A stretch of DNA of 64,000 bases from Winogradskyella marina (GTDB lineage Bacteria; Bacteroidota; Bacteroidia; Flavobacteriales; Flavobacteriaceae): the NCBI RefSeq assembly GCF_015645385.1, contig NZ_JADOET010000001.1, positions 248,001-312,000 on the forward strand. The letters are read 5' to 3'. A model generated the notes under the pieces. The model was not told the DNA's origin and did not search any database. It saw only the letters and a list, made by a program, of their open reading frames with translations. Below are positions 9,634 through 18,574 of the stretch, piece after piece. The translations under genes were made by a program, and so were the position numbers. How positions within the stretch are numbered: the stretch's first letter is position 1; every line of letters starts with the position of its first letter.

Positions 9634-10008
9634 ATGATCACACAAGACAAAATTAAATACGCGGAAGAATTAAGCAACTCAATATCGTACCTTGAAAAAT
9701 TAGGATACTCTAATATTAAAGCCGATTTTGATGGCTACGAGTCACCTAAATCATATCGTAAAAAAGGGAGTGACATTGACGTTACTCCAGATATAGTTGC
9801 AGAAAAGGAAGGCCGCAAGCACATATTTGATTTAAGCTTGAAATCTGAAAAACCGAGATTATTAAAATCCAAATGGTTATTTTTAAACACCTTAAGCCAA
9901 ATTAAATCGTACCGCTTTAGGTTAATAACCATGCGAGGCCATTATAAGTTTACCAATGAAACTGTAGACGCAATAAACCTAGATACCGTTAAACTCTTAA
10001 AGATTTAA
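9634..10008 (+). CDS. Conserved-looking hypothetical protein, possible PD-(D/E)XK-like fold
   Basis: I do not recognise a named family for this 124-residue soluble protein. It starts MITQDKIKYAEELSNS and is rich in charged residues. The middle shows DVTPDIVAEKEGRKHIFDLS followed by LKS, i.e. an Asp in PD, then after a short beta hairpin an Asp-x-Ser-x-Lys. This spacing resembles the core of PD-(D/E)XK nuclease-like folds, but the acidic residue before the Lys is replaced by Ser, so enzymatic activity is uncertain. Its codon use looks like that of the neighbours. It lies between proA and rpoD on the same strand with gaps of 87 and 93 bases, which does not tell its role. Confidence 0.7.
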   Translation: MITQDKIKYAEELSNSISYLEKLGYSNIKADFDGYESPKSYRKKGSDIDVTPDIVAEKEGRKHIFDLSLKSEKPRLLKSKWLFLNTLSQIKSYRFRLITMRGHYKFTNETVDAINLDTVKLLKI

Positions 10009-10101
10009 TTTTTTTTATTAGTATTGTGTAACATTTCGATGCTTTATTACGTATAATAAAAGCAACATGGTGTTGTGACATTGCACAAATCTTAAAAATA
10101 A

Positions 10102-10965
10102 ATGAGACAGCTTAAAATTACCAAGCAGGTTACCAATAGGGAAACTGCATCGTTAGACAAATACTTACAAGAAATTGGTAAGGTAGATCTTATTACAGCA
10201 GACGAAGAGGTAGAATTAGCTCAACGTATAAAAGCTGGCGATCAAATTGCTTTAGAAAAGTTAACGAAAGCTAACCTACGTTTTGTGGTATCTGTTGCAA
10301 AACAGTATCAAAATCAAGGATTAACATTACCAGATTTAATTAATGAAGGTAATTTAGGTTTAATAAAGGCCGCACAACGTTTTGATGAAACACGTGGTTT
10401 TAAATTTATATCTTATGCTGTTTGGTGGATTCGTCAATCGATACTTCAAGCCTTAGCTGAACAGTCTCGTATTGTACGTTTACCATTAAACAAAATTGGT
10501 TCTATTAATAAAATCAATAAGACCTTTGCTTTTTTAGAGCAAAGCCATGAGCGCCCGCCATCAGCGGAAGAAATTGCAAAAGAATTAGACATGACTATTA
10601 ACGATGTTAAAGAGTCTATGAAAAATTCTGGCCGTCACGTTAGTATGGATGCACCTTTAGTAGAAGGTGAAGATTCAAACTTATATGACGTCTTACGAAG
10701 TGGTGAATCACCAAATCCGGATAAAGATTTATTACACGAATCTTTACGAACTGAGATTGAACGTGCATTAGAAACATTAACACCTCGTGAAGCTGATGTT
10801 ATTCGTTTGTATTTTGGATTAGCAAGCCAACATCCAATGACTCTTGAAGAAATTGGAGAAACATTCGATTTAACACGTGAGCGTGTAAGACAAATAAAAG
10901 AAAAAGCAATTAGACGATTAAAACATACGTCTAGGAGTAAAATATTAAAAACATATTTAGGTTAG
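10102..10965 (+). CDS. rpoD: Primary sigma factor, Bacteroidota type
   Basis: This is the housekeeping RNA polymerase sigma-70 subunit. At 287 residues it lacks region 1.1 and the large non-conserved insert of E. coli RpoD, as is usual in this phylum. Region 1.2 starts near residue 17 ([10 protein letters not shown]), region 2 contains [16 protein letters not shown] near 64, [17 protein letters not shown] near 84 and [10 protein letters not shown] near 109, region 3 spans about 130-210, and region 4.2 has the helix-turn-helix [20 protein letters not shown] near 250-269. This type of sigma factor recognises TTTG/TTG at -33 and TAnnTTTG at -7, and several such promoters are seen in this window. 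A terminator follows. Confidence 0.96.
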   Translation: MRQLKITKQVTNRETASLDKYLQEIGKVDLITADEEVELAQRIKAGDQIALEKLTKANLRFVVSVAKQYQNQGLTLPDLINEGNLGLIKAAQRFDETRGFKFISYAVWWIRQSILQALAEQSRIVRLPLNKIGSINKINKTFAFLEQSHERPPSAEEIAKELDMTINDVKESMKNSGRHVSMDAPLVEGEDSNLYDVLRSGESPNPDKDLLHESLRTEIERALETLTPREADVIRLYFGLASQHPMTLEEIGETFDLTRERVRQIKEKAIRRLKHTSRSKILKTYLG

Positions 10966-11044
10966 GAAAACGTATATTTAACGACCAACCTAATAATAGT
11001 AACAACAGTTACAAACATAACTGTTCGTTTTTTGATTGATGAAA

Positions 11045-11079
11045 GAACCCACGGCTGATTACCGTGGGTTCACTTTTTA
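11045..11079 (+). terminator. Rho-independent terminator after rpoD
   Basis: GAACCCACGG (11045-11054) pairs perfectly with CCGTGGGTTC (11062-11071), followed by a T-run (11074-11078). Confidence 0.93.
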
Positions 11080-11186
11080 GTACAACTTTGGTTTTGTTAA
11101 AAACCAAACAGCTAAACTAATTGGGCTTAAGAGCACAATCTCTTTTTGTTTTTTACTTCAATGACAAAATAACCTCACATTTTAAT

Positions 11187-11194
11187 TACCTTTG
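11187..11194 (+). promoter_or_regulatory. Bacteroidota -7 promoter element for rpe
   Basis: TACCTTTG matches TAnnTTTG exactly and lies 26 bases before the rpe start codon, giving a short leader. No clear TTG-type -33 box is seen at the right distance, so only the -7 element is claimed. Confidence 0.6.
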
Positions 11195-11220
11195 CACAAA
11201 CCTTAAATAAACCTTATACA

Positions 11221-11883
11221 ATGGCTACAAAATTAATTGCTCCTTCCATGTTAGCTGCCGATTTTGGCAATCTTCAACGCGATACCGAAATGGTTAATAA
11301 CAGTGATGCAGATTGGTTTCATATTGATGTTATGGACGGACATTTTGTGCCTAATATATCTTATGGAATGCCAGTTATTGCAGCGATAAAAAAGCATGCA
11401 ACGAAACCATTAGACGTTCACCTCATGATTGAAAAACCTGAACGGTATATTGAAGAATTTGCTAAAGTTGGTGCAGATATAATTACGGTTCATTACGAAT
11501 CTACGGTTCATTTACATAGAACATTAAGACAAATAAAAGATGCCGGTTGTAAAGCTGGTATTGTTCTTAATATTACTACTCCTCTTACGGTTTTAGAAGA
11601 CATTCTTCCGGAGTGTTATATGATATTATTAATGTCTATAAATCCTGGGTTTGGTGGACAACAGTTTGAAGACATCACTTATAAACGTGTGAAAAATCTT
11701 CGCAAAATGATTAACGAACAAGGTCTAGATACACGTATCGAAATTGACGGTGGTGTTACAGATAAAAATATCAAAGCATTAGTTGATGCTGGAGCTGATA
11801 CTTTTGTTGCTGGTAGCCACGTTTTTAAGAGTAACAACCCAACTACAACCATTAAAACATTAAAGGATTTAGCTAATTCTTAA
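11221..11883 (+). CDS. rpe: Ribulose-phosphate 3-epimerase
   Basis: It interconverts ribulose-5-phosphate and xylulose-5-phosphate in the pentose phosphate pathway. The TIM-barrel protein has the normal length of 220 residues. The family signatures are present: APSMLAADFGNL at the N-terminus, the metal/catalytic segment FHIDVMDGHFVPNI near 32-45, VHLMIEKPE near 66, MSINPGFGGQQF near 138, and EIDGGV near 176 with the catalytic Asp. It is a single-gene unit with its own promoter element; the next gene is convergent. Confidence in the function is high. Confidence 0.96.
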   Translation: MATKLIAPSMLAADFGNLQRDTEMVNNSDADWFHIDVMDGHFVPNISYGMPVIAAIKKHATKPLDVHLMIEKPERYIEEFAKVGADIITVHYESTVHLHRTLRQIKDAGCKAGIVLNITTPLTVLEDILPECYMILLMSINPGFGGQQFEDITYKRVKNLRKMINEQGLDTRIEIDGGVTDKNIKALVDAGADTFVAGSHVFKSNNPTTTIKTLKDLANS

Positions 11884-12003
11884 GAGCAGAAATAACCGCA
11901 ACCTCTCAGTGGTAAGAAAACTTATCTATTACGTAGGACTATACCAAAATCTTTAGACTACTGATAAGACTGCGCTCAAATGGACGGTTTTAACAACTTT
12001 ATT

Positions 12004-12423
12004 TTACAATTGTTTTAATAAGTAGTTAATTAAATCTGTTGTTGTTACAATTCCCACAATACTACCATTATCCACTACTGGTAATGCGTGAAATTCCTTT
12101 TGAGCTAATATTTGAGCTACCTCTTTTATGGTTGCATTAGAGTTCACGGTGACTACATTTTTAGCCATCACCTGATCGATAGTAAACATATTGTAGACCA
12201 AGGCTTCAATTTCGGTTTCGGTTTCGTCTACCGCATCTGCAAAGCTAATTCTTAGTAAATCCGTATAGCTTAACATACCGATAACAACACCTTCCTTAAC
12301 TACCGGAATATGTCTAATGTTATGTCTTTTAAATAAAAGTTCTGCGGTCTCAAGTTCATCTGTTCTATTGAGAGCGATGATATTGGTGGACATTATTGTA
12401 GAAACTGGTTCAGTATTTCTCAT
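12004..12423 (-). CDS. Two-CBS-domain protein
   Basis: The 139 residues consist almost entirely of two CBS domains (about 8-60 and 78-135). The repeats VSTIMSTNIIALNRTDEL and IDQVMAKNVVTVNSNATI show the typical CBS start, each ending in the HIPVVKEG.VIGMLSYTDL / ALPVVDNGSIVGIVTTTDL pattern. CBS pairs usually bind adenine nucleotides and regulate a partner. This one has no fused catalytic domain, and its partner cannot be told from context. It is located just downstream of the polysaccharide tyrosine kinase on the same strand with a 97-base gap, but such genes are also common in unrelated positions. Confidence 0.88.
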   Translation of the reverse strand: MRNTEPVSTIMSTNIIALNRTDELETAELLFKRHNIRHIPVVKEGVVIGMLSYTDLLRISFADAVDETETEIEALVYNMFTIDQVMAKNVVTVNSNATIKEVAQILAQKEFHALPVVDNGSIVGIVTTTDLINYLLKQL

Positions 12424-12520
12424 GACTTCTATGTTTTATAATTCACTATTAAAAGTACTTTATAAAGCTGTAAAAGAACATGATAAATATCACATAACAC
12501 GAACAAAACCTAATTTGGCA

Positions 12521-14857
12521 TTAAACGTTACTGCCGTAGCCATAATTATAACCATAGTTATACCCATAGCCGTAAGATTTACTTGCTCCCACACTGTTAA
12601 CCACATAAGCCACATTTTTCAACTTGCCGGTTTCAGACAAGTCTACCGAATATTTCAACAGGTTTTTTTCCGTGTAATCAGCACGAACTAGGTAAATGGT
12701 TGCATCCGCTAACTGAGAGATCAATAAGGTGTCAGTAACAAGTATTGTAGGTGCTGTATCCACAATTATATAGTCGTATTCATCTTTAGCCTCCTCTATG
12801 AGTTTTGTAAAACGACCATTCGTTAATAAATGTGCTGGATTAGGCGGAATGTCGCCAGACAACAGTATGTCATGGTTCGGATGTTTATCGAAACCTTTTC
12901 TTAAACCGTCTCTCCAATTAAAGTTGCCATCATGGAGGTAATTAGACAAACCAGGATTGTGTTTATCTTGCTTAATATGTGTATGAATTTGTGGGTTTCT
13001 TAAATCGGCACCAATTAAAAGCACTTTTTTATTGATACTAGATAAAGCTAAAGACAAATTAATACTTACATAGGTTTTGCCTTCCCCTTTTATTGTTGAT
13101 GTACAATATATAACTTTCGCCTTATGATCATCCTTCACTGGTAAAATATAATCTACATTAGAACTTAATATTCTAAAGGACTCTGCTAATGCCGAACGCG
13201 AATCAGGATCATCAAACACAACATCTTCTTTATTTTTCTTAAATGGAATTTCACCAATTACAGGGATCTTAGAACTGACCTTCGTGATATCATCTTTGCC
13301 ATGCAATTTCGTATCTAACATAAACATAAGATATAGAATTCCAAATGGAATCAATAGTCCTCCTAAAAGTGCTCCTGCGTAAATGATATGGGATTTTGGC
13401 GAAATAGGATTCCCCCCTGTCAAAGCATATTCTACAACTTTTATAGAAGGCTCCGTAATTGCCAAATTGATAGCAGCCTCTTCTCTTTTCTGTAGTAATA
13501 AAAGATAGAGACTTTCTTTAATTTTTTGTTGCCTGTTAATGGCTCTTAACAGTTTCTCCTTTTCAGGGATTTGCGATACCGTACCACTAAATCTTCGGTT
13601 TCTTGAGCTCAGTTGTTGTCGTGACGCTTCAAGCTGATTGGAATAGGTTTCTAAGGATCTATTGAGATTAGCTTTTAAGTTCTCTACTTGGGTTACGGCT
13701 TTCTGCACTATAGGGTTATTTGCCCCACCACTACTTAAATATCTATCTCTATTAATTACGGCACTATTGTAATCCGTTATAAGCACATTAATACTAGAAT
13801 TCTCAATACCAATATTTGCCGGTAATAAATCGGATTCAGTATTATTTTTTAATGAATTTTCTAAGAGGTCAGACAATGTTAACTGGTGTTCAATACGGAA
13901 CAATTCCTCATCGGATTGCGCTCGTTGTTCAAGTCCAAGCTGCGCATCAGCAATGATATCAACAATATTATTGCTTTGCTTAAAGTCTTGACGATTCACT
14001 TCAATAGAATCTAATTCTTGTTCTAGAAACACAAATCGTTCATCTATAAAATCTAAGGTGCGTTTAGAGACTAACTGTCGGTCATAAATTCCGTCTCTAT
14101 TAAACTCATCCATTAGGGTGTTTAATATTTTTTCAGACAACTCCTTACTCTCACCTGTAATGACTAATTTAAGTAAATCACTCTGCTCTCCAATAGCTTC
14201 AACCCCAATTTTAGCTTTTAAGCCTAGAGCCACATTTTTAATGGATTTAAAATTTATAAGAAATGTTTTTCCAATAATATCCTTTTCCGAAGCCTCGGAA
14301 CGTAAACTTATTTCAAAAGGTAAATTGGTATCACTATTTAGTGTAGAGTGCTCCGAAAAAGAAAAGACTTCTTCTGTATCAACATCTATAATTTCAAGTC
14401 CGTTAGCTTTAACATTGATTTTATAAGATATAGTTTTTGAAATACTATCGGGCTCTATTATTTGCTTAAACGTAAGTGGTAAAGTTTCTATTTGTGAGGT
14501 TTGTATAGTTCCTTCCTCATAAAAACTCGTGTTTAAATTAAGCTCCCTAACGACACGATCCATGATGAGATAAGACGTTAAAATTTCTTTTTCATTCTCT
14601 AAATTTATATTACTTCTTTTAAATATAAAGGCAGATGTTGGCAGCTCTAAACCCTCCGATTCATCTAATATTTTTACTTTTGCATAGGTTTCATAAATGC
14701 GTGGAGCATATCTTAAGTATAAATAAGCTCCTATTAAAAGCAACATTACAGTAAATACAAACCATGGCCAATAACGTAAATAGCGTCTAAGCTCTTGTTT
14801 TAAGTCTATGTTGTCTTCTGTATCAAACGCATTCATAGTGTTAAAAGAATTATCCAT
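12521..14857 (-). CDS. Polysaccharide co-polymerase with cytoplasmic tyrosine autokinase (Wzc/BY-kinase type)
   Basis: The protein controls chain length and export of surface polysaccharide in the inner membrane, working with the Wza-like lipoprotein encoded directly upstream. Order of parts in 778 residues: a first membrane segment (about 33-52), a periplasmic Wzz domain with long coiled coils (about 270-450), a second membrane segment (about 500-525), and a bacterial tyrosine kinase domain (about 560-750). The kinase has Walker A KGEGKTYV near 592, Walker A' LLIGADLRNP near 617 and Walker B YIIVDTAPT near 700. The tail carries a Tyr cluster, GYGYNYGYNYGYG, the usual autophosphorylation target. 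The gene starts 4 bases after wza stops, so the two are co-expressed from the promoter at 15646-15676. Confidence 0.93.
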   Translation of the reverse strand: MDNSFNTMNAFDTEDNIDLKQELRRYLRYWPWFVFTVMLLLIGAYLYLRYAPRIYETYAKVKILDESEGLELPTSAFIFKRSNINLENEKEILTSYLIMDRVVRELNLNTSFYEEGTIQTSQIETLPLTFKQIIEPDSISKTISYKINVKANGLEIIDVDTEEVFSFSEHSTLNSDTNLPFEISLRSEASEKDIIGKTFLINFKSIKNVALGLKAKIGVEAIGEQSDLLKLVITGESKELSEKILNTLMDEFNRDGIYDRQLVSKRTLDFIDERFVFLEQELDSIEVNRQDFKQSNNIVDIIADAQLGLEQRAQSDEELFRIEHQLTLSDLLENSLKNNTESDLLPANIGIENSSINVLITDYNSAVINRDRYLSSGGANNPIVQKAVTQVENLKANLNRSLETYSNQLEASRQQLSSRNRRFSGTVSQIPEKEKLLRAINRQQKIKESLYLLLLQKREEAAINLAITEPSIKVVEYALTGGNPISPKSHIIYAGALLGGLLIPFGILYLMFMLDTKLHGKDDITKVSSKIPVIGEIPFKKNKEDVVFDDPDSRSALAESFRILSSNVDYILPVKDDHKAKVIYCTSTIKGEGKTYVSINLSLALSSINKKVLLIGADLRNPQIHTHIKQDKHNPGLSNYLHDGNFNWRDGLRKGFDKHPNHDILLSGDIPPNPAHLLTNGRFTKLIEEAKDEYDYIIVDTAPTILVTDTLLISQLADATIYLVRADYTEKNLLKYSVDLSETGKLKNVAYVVNSVGASKSYGYGYNYGYNYGYGSNV

Positions 14858-14861
14858 ACAG

Positions 14862-15623
14862 TTATCTCGTCAATAAAATAGTTATACTCAATGCTAAAGA
14901 GGCAATGGTTAATACCGTTCCTATATCTTTTACAAAACCTGCACTTTTCACTTTAGGATTATTAGGATTAACAATAATGTGGTCATTGGGTTTAATAAAA
15001 TAGAATTCACTATTCATAAACTCAGCAGATGTTAAATCGACATGTGATATTTTACGCACTCCATCGACCTCTCTAGTTATCAATATATCATCTCGTTTTC
15101 CATTAATAGTTAAGTCACCAGCATAACCCAAAGCTTGTAACAGTGTCATATTGGGCTCGGTATAATTAATTGTTCCAGGATGATTTACTTCACCTAATAT
15201 TGTAACTTTAGCATTAATCAAACGCACATTAACTCTAGCATCTGATAAATGGCCTTCTGTTATTAATTTGTTACTAATAAATGATGCTAGCTCTTGAGTT
15301 GTCTTATTTTGAGTCGATATTTGTCCTAAGACAGGCAATACAATCGTACGGTCTAAATTAACGACATAACCGTCTAACTTCATAATATCTAAGTTCTGAG
15401 CCTGTACCCCTTGAACAATACTTTTATTATAAGGTAATGCTGCTTCTGGTTCTAAACTCTGAATTGTTATTTTTAAAATATCATTGGGCTGAATATTTGG
15501 TGATTGATACACAACCTCACCTACTCCTTTCGTGTCTATATCTTGTAAATAAAGGACTTCTTTTTTAGACGCACAAGATGCTAATATGAAAAGACATAAT
15601 AGGCCTAATGTTTTAAATTTCAT
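14862..15623 (-). CDS. Polysaccharide export lipoprotein (Wza-like)
   Basis: It forms the outer-membrane part of the capsule/exopolysaccharide export channel. The signal peptide ends in the lipobox ILASC, with the lipidated Cys at residue 17. A Poly_export domain (about 45-135, IQPNDILKITIQSLEPEA at its start) and one SLBB domain (about 140-215, with VTILGEVNHPGTINY) follow. The 253-residue protein is shorter than E. coli Wza, having a single clear SLBB domain, and ends in a hydrophobic segment (about 231-250). That matches the shorter Bacteroidota form. It is the first gene of the wza-wzc pair and has the best promoter of the region. Confidence 0.93.
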   Translation of the reverse strand: MKFKTLGLLCLFILASCASKKEVLYLQDIDTKGVGEVVYQSPNIQPNDILKITIQSLEPEAALPYNKSIVQGVQAQNLDIMKLDGYVVNLDRTIVLPVLGQISTQNKTTQELASFISNKLITEGHLSDARVNVRLINAKVTILGEVNHPGTINYTEPNMTLLQALGYAGDLTINGKRDDILITREVDGVRKISHVDLTSAEFMNSEFYFIKPNDHIIVNPNNPKVKSAGFVKDIGTVLTIASLALSITILLTR

Positions 15624-15645
15624 TGAAATATATTTTAGTAGTCGG

Positions 15646-15676
15646 CAAATATAACTGCATTTAAGGTACCAACAAA
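15646..15676 (-). promoter_or_regulatory. Canonical Bacteroidota promoter for the wza-wzc operon
   Basis: Read on the minus strand, TTTG (15676-15673), exactly 19 bases, then TATATTTG (15653-15646) matches the TTTG-N19-TAnnTTTG consensus without a mismatch. The -7 element is 22 bases upstream of the wza start codon. Confidence 0.8.
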
Positions 15677-15689
15677 ACCTTGAGTCTAA

Positions 15690-16808
15690 TTAACCCGCAC
15701 CATCCTCAATATTCTTAGTGCTATTTTTAATTTTATGTAATCCAAAAGGCATAAGATAGAGGACTATCCCATAAAATAAGAGACAAATAATCTGTGTGTT
15801 TAGGTCTAAATGCACCAAATTAAAAGCGATACATACAATGATAAAATTAAAGCTAGATATTATAATAGTGGTCATTAAATGACTATAGCCAATTCTAATA
15901 AACCAATGATGGATATGATTCTTATCGGCCTTAAAAGGGCTTGTTTTATGAATTACTATTCTAATAAAGAAAATACGCAAGGTATCTATAAGTGGATAAA
16001 ACAATAAGGCAAAAGCTAATGCCGGCGACGCCTTATAGTACTCTGATGTTTCATCTATTTGTGCCATATTGATAAAACTAATTGTAAAGAACGCTAATAA
16101 AAAGCCGATTATCATAGACCCTGTATCTCCCATAAATATTTTCTTACTTCTCGAAAAATTGAACCGTAGAAATGCCAACAACGAGCCGCAAAGTGCGATA
16201 GCAATAGTCGCTAAGCTCAAATTTTGCCCACTGACAAAAAGATATACAAAAATAGCACTAACGGTTAATGCAATGGTTCCGGCTAATCCATCCACACCAT
16301 CGATAAGATTATAGGCATTAATAATTAATATATACACAAATAGAGTAAACGCTGCAGACACCCAGTACGGAAGTGTGTATACATCTAAAATACTTGAAAA
16401 ACCAATAATACGTGTATCCGTAAACACGATAAGTAAGGTTGCTACAAATAATTGGCCGATTAATTTTTTGCCTGGTGACAAAACAGTAAGATCATCTTTT
16501 AAGCCTAAAAAAAATAAAACCGTTAAGCCGCCCATAACCAAAAGCAACACTTTAGTATTTAAAAAGGCACCGACAATTGTCATCACAACAATAACTCCTA
16601 AAAAAATTCCGATACCTCCTAAGGTCGGCGTTCTGTTAGCGTGCAGACTTCTACTATCGGGCTCATCCATAAGATGTTTTTCGTTTGAAACATATAAGAT
16701 TGTAGGAAATGTTCTATAGGCAATAATAAAAGCCAATACGAGGGCTGCTATTAACCAAAGAACAATATTATCTTCAGGACTAAAACTATCTACTAATGTT
16801 TTTATCAT
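15690..16808 (-). CDS. Undecaprenyl-phosphate sugar-1-phosphate transferase (WecA/MraY family)
   Basis: It starts lipid-linked repeat-unit synthesis by moving a sugar phosphate, probably GlcNAc-1-P, from UDP-sugar to undecaprenyl phosphate in the inner membrane. The 372 residues show about ten membrane segments and the family motifs: SLHANRTPTLGGIGIF near 49-64, GLKDDLTVLSPGKKLIGQ with the DD pair near 105, NAYNLIDGVDGLAG near 165-178, FMGDTGSM near 226, and HIHHWFIR near 297. MraY itself belongs to the murein cluster, and mur genes are elsewhere in this window, so a WecA-like role in surface polysaccharide is preferred. It lies between wza and wecB on the same strand, consistent with this. 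Confidence 0.9.
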   Translation of the reverse strand: MIKTLVDSFSPEDNIVLWLIAALVLAFIIAYRTFPTILYVSNEKHLMDEPDSRSLHANRTPTLGGIGIFLGVIVVMTIVGAFLNTKVLLLVMGGLTVLFFLGLKDDLTVLSPGKKLIGQLFVATLLIVFTDTRIIGFSSILDVYTLPYWVSAAFTLFVYILIINAYNLIDGVDGLAGTIALTVSAIFVYLFVSGQNLSLATIAIALCGSLLAFLRFNFSRSKKIFMGDTGSMIIGFLLAFFTISFINMAQIDETSEYYKASPALAFALLFYPLIDTLRIFFIRIVIHKTSPFKADKNHIHHWFIRIGYSHLMTTIIISSFNFIIVCIAFNLVHLDLNTQIICLLFYGIVLYLMPFGLHKIKNSTKNIEDGAG

Positions 16809-16923
16809 AGGTTATAGATATAAAGCTATTTATATCGATTAAAGTGGGTGCAAGATACAATTTATAATCAAGAGCAAATAATTATATCAGCTTGCGCAAA
16901 CAAAAAATGGTTATAAGTTAACA

Positions 16924-18018
16924 TTAAAGATTTATTTGATTTAGAACAGCTATGATACGCTCGGCAGTTTTACCATCCCAAAGCGGGATATCTTGTCCTT
17001 TTTTCCAATCACCCGAGAATAATCGGTTTAAATAAGGTTTTAAATTATCAGGATTTGTACCTACTAATTCATTAGTTCCTAGAGTTATGGTTTCTGGGCG
17101 TTCCGTGTTATCTCGCAAGGTTAAACATGGTACGCGCATTACGGAAGCTTCCTCTGTAATACCTCCTGAATCTGTAATCACTGCCTTGGCTCTTTCAACT
17201 AAATAATTAAATTCTAAATAGCTTAAAGGCTCAACCGTATGTAATCTTGAATGGCTAATATGAAGACGTTCTAAAATTTTAGCAGTTCGTGGATGTACAG
17301 GAAAAACTAATGGCAAATCTTGGGTATTCGCAATAATTTCATCAATCATATCTTTCAACTGCGATTCCTCATCTACATTAGCTGGCCTATGAAGTGTCAT
17401 TACGATATAATTCCCTTCGTCTAATCCTAATTCATTCCAAACTTTAGGTTGTGCAAAATTAGGGCGCTGTTTTAACAAGGTATCAATCATGGTGTTTCCT
17501 ACGAAAAATATCTGATCGTCTTTTACTCCACTTTGCTTTAAATTGGTATTCGCTGTTTCTGAAGTTGTAAAAAAGTAGTTCGTAATGCTATCGGTTACTA
17601 GCCTGTTTATTTCTTCAGGCATAGACCAATCATCTGAACGAATCCCTCCTTCGACATGCGCCACTTTAGTGTGTAATTTTTGAGCGACTAACGCACACGC
17701 CATAGTAGAGGTTACATCACCAACCACCAAAACCAAATCAGCAGGGTTTGCCATTAATTCCTTTTCAAAACTCATCATAATTGCCGCCGTTTGTTCTGCT
17801 TGTGTACCACCACTGCACTCTAGATTAACATGTGGCTCAGGAATTTCTAATTGCTCGAAAAAGCTGCCTGACATATTTTTATCGTAATGCTGACCGGTAT
17901 GCACTAAACGATAATCCATATCTCCATGGTCTTGTTTTGCTTTTTGAATGGCATGAATGATTGGAGCAATCTTCATGAAATTTGGTCTGGCACCGGCTAT
18001 TATTGTGATGTTGTACAT
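16924..18018 (-). CDS. wecB: UDP-N-acetylglucosamine 2-epimerase (non-hydrolysing)
   Basis: It converts UDP-GlcNAc to UDP-ManNAc, a precursor for surface polysaccharide. The 364-residue protein has the family start GARPNFMKIAPI (residues 8-19), VGDVTSTMACA near 97, HVEGGIRSDDWSMPEE near 121-136, TLHRPANVDEE near 205, FPVHPRTAKIL near 236 and DSGGITEEASVM near 280. A nucleotide-sugar dehydrogenase at 29868-31163 in the same locus could oxidise UDP-ManNAc to UDP-ManNAcA. A 556-base non-coding stretch separates it from the next upstream gene, so it may have its own promoter, although no clear element is seen. Confidence 0.94.
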   Translation of the reverse strand: MYNITIIAGARPNFMKIAPIIHAIQKAKQDHGDMDYRLVHTGQHYDKNMSGSFFEQLEIPEPHVNLECSGGTQAEQTAAIMMSFEKELMANPADLVLVVGDVTSTMACALVAQKLHTKVAHVEGGIRSDDWSMPEEINRLVTDSITNYFFTTSETANTNLKQSGVKDDQIFFVGNTMIDTLLKQRPNFAQPKVWNELGLDEGNYIVMTLHRPANVDEESQLKDMIDEIIANTQDLPLVFPVHPRTAKILERLHISHSRLHTVEPLSYLEFNYLVERAKAVITDSGGITEEASVMRVPCLTLRDNTERPETITLGTNELVGTNPDNLKPYLNRLFSGDWKKGQDIPLWDGKTAERIIAVLNQINL

Positions 18019-18574
18019 GTTTTTATGTTTTTATTTTTTTATTTTAATGCTAGATTGATCTGCTTTTAGAGTCTAGAATCTCGACTTAACTTCAATTAAA
18101 AGCTCTTATTTTAAATTGATTTATGAACTCTACACTACCTACGGAGTTAGCACGGAGTATCTATAGCCTCGTATTTTAGGTCTTTTATTTATTTTTCTTA
18201 GCTAAGCACAAAGCTAACATTAAAACTAACATTATAGGTTTTCTTATATAGGTGTTATTATTTATCTGCTTGGCTTTTATGACTCCTCTCTAATAACTCA
18301 TCACTTATACCACTTCTCTTTTTTTTCACGCAAAGATGCTAAGGTGCAAAGGTGATTACTGTTAACTGTCCATCACTCACTTCTCAAAACTCCCCCTTAA
18401 AAGACTCTTTCAATCAAGAAACCAAAAACACCCCTAATGCGCTTCGCTCAGTAGCTTCTAAACAAAGTATATTTCGTTTCTCACCAATCCTCAAGGGGAC
18501 AATTTAATCGATTAAAATTTTATTTTTTAGACGATTATATATATTATGAATTTTATATACCAAAATGCATTGTT
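18019..18574. other. 556-base non-coding stretch with repeats
   Basis: No open frame with protein-like composition was found on either strand. The stretch holds a 79-bp dispersed repeat (18425-18503). It also holds a short CGCAAAG/GCAAAG-type motif (18327-18354) of a kind I recall as common between genes in this class. The rest is AT-rich and looks like decayed sequence rather than a regulator. Confidence 0.5.
18425..18503. repeat. Dispersed repeat, long form, copy A
   Basis: It starts AAAACACCCCTAA and ends ATCCTCAAGGGGACAAT. Copy B at 33585-33663 has the same length (79) and the same ends with a diverged middle. A 33-bp short form lies at 32210-32242. All three are between minus-strand genes of the polysaccharide/sulfate locus. 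Confidence 0.75.

Noticed and set aside
12317..12691. 124-codon frame on the plus strand
   Set aside because: It spans the ends of the CBS and kinase genes in antisense and has no family resemblance. Both minus-strand genes are well supported.
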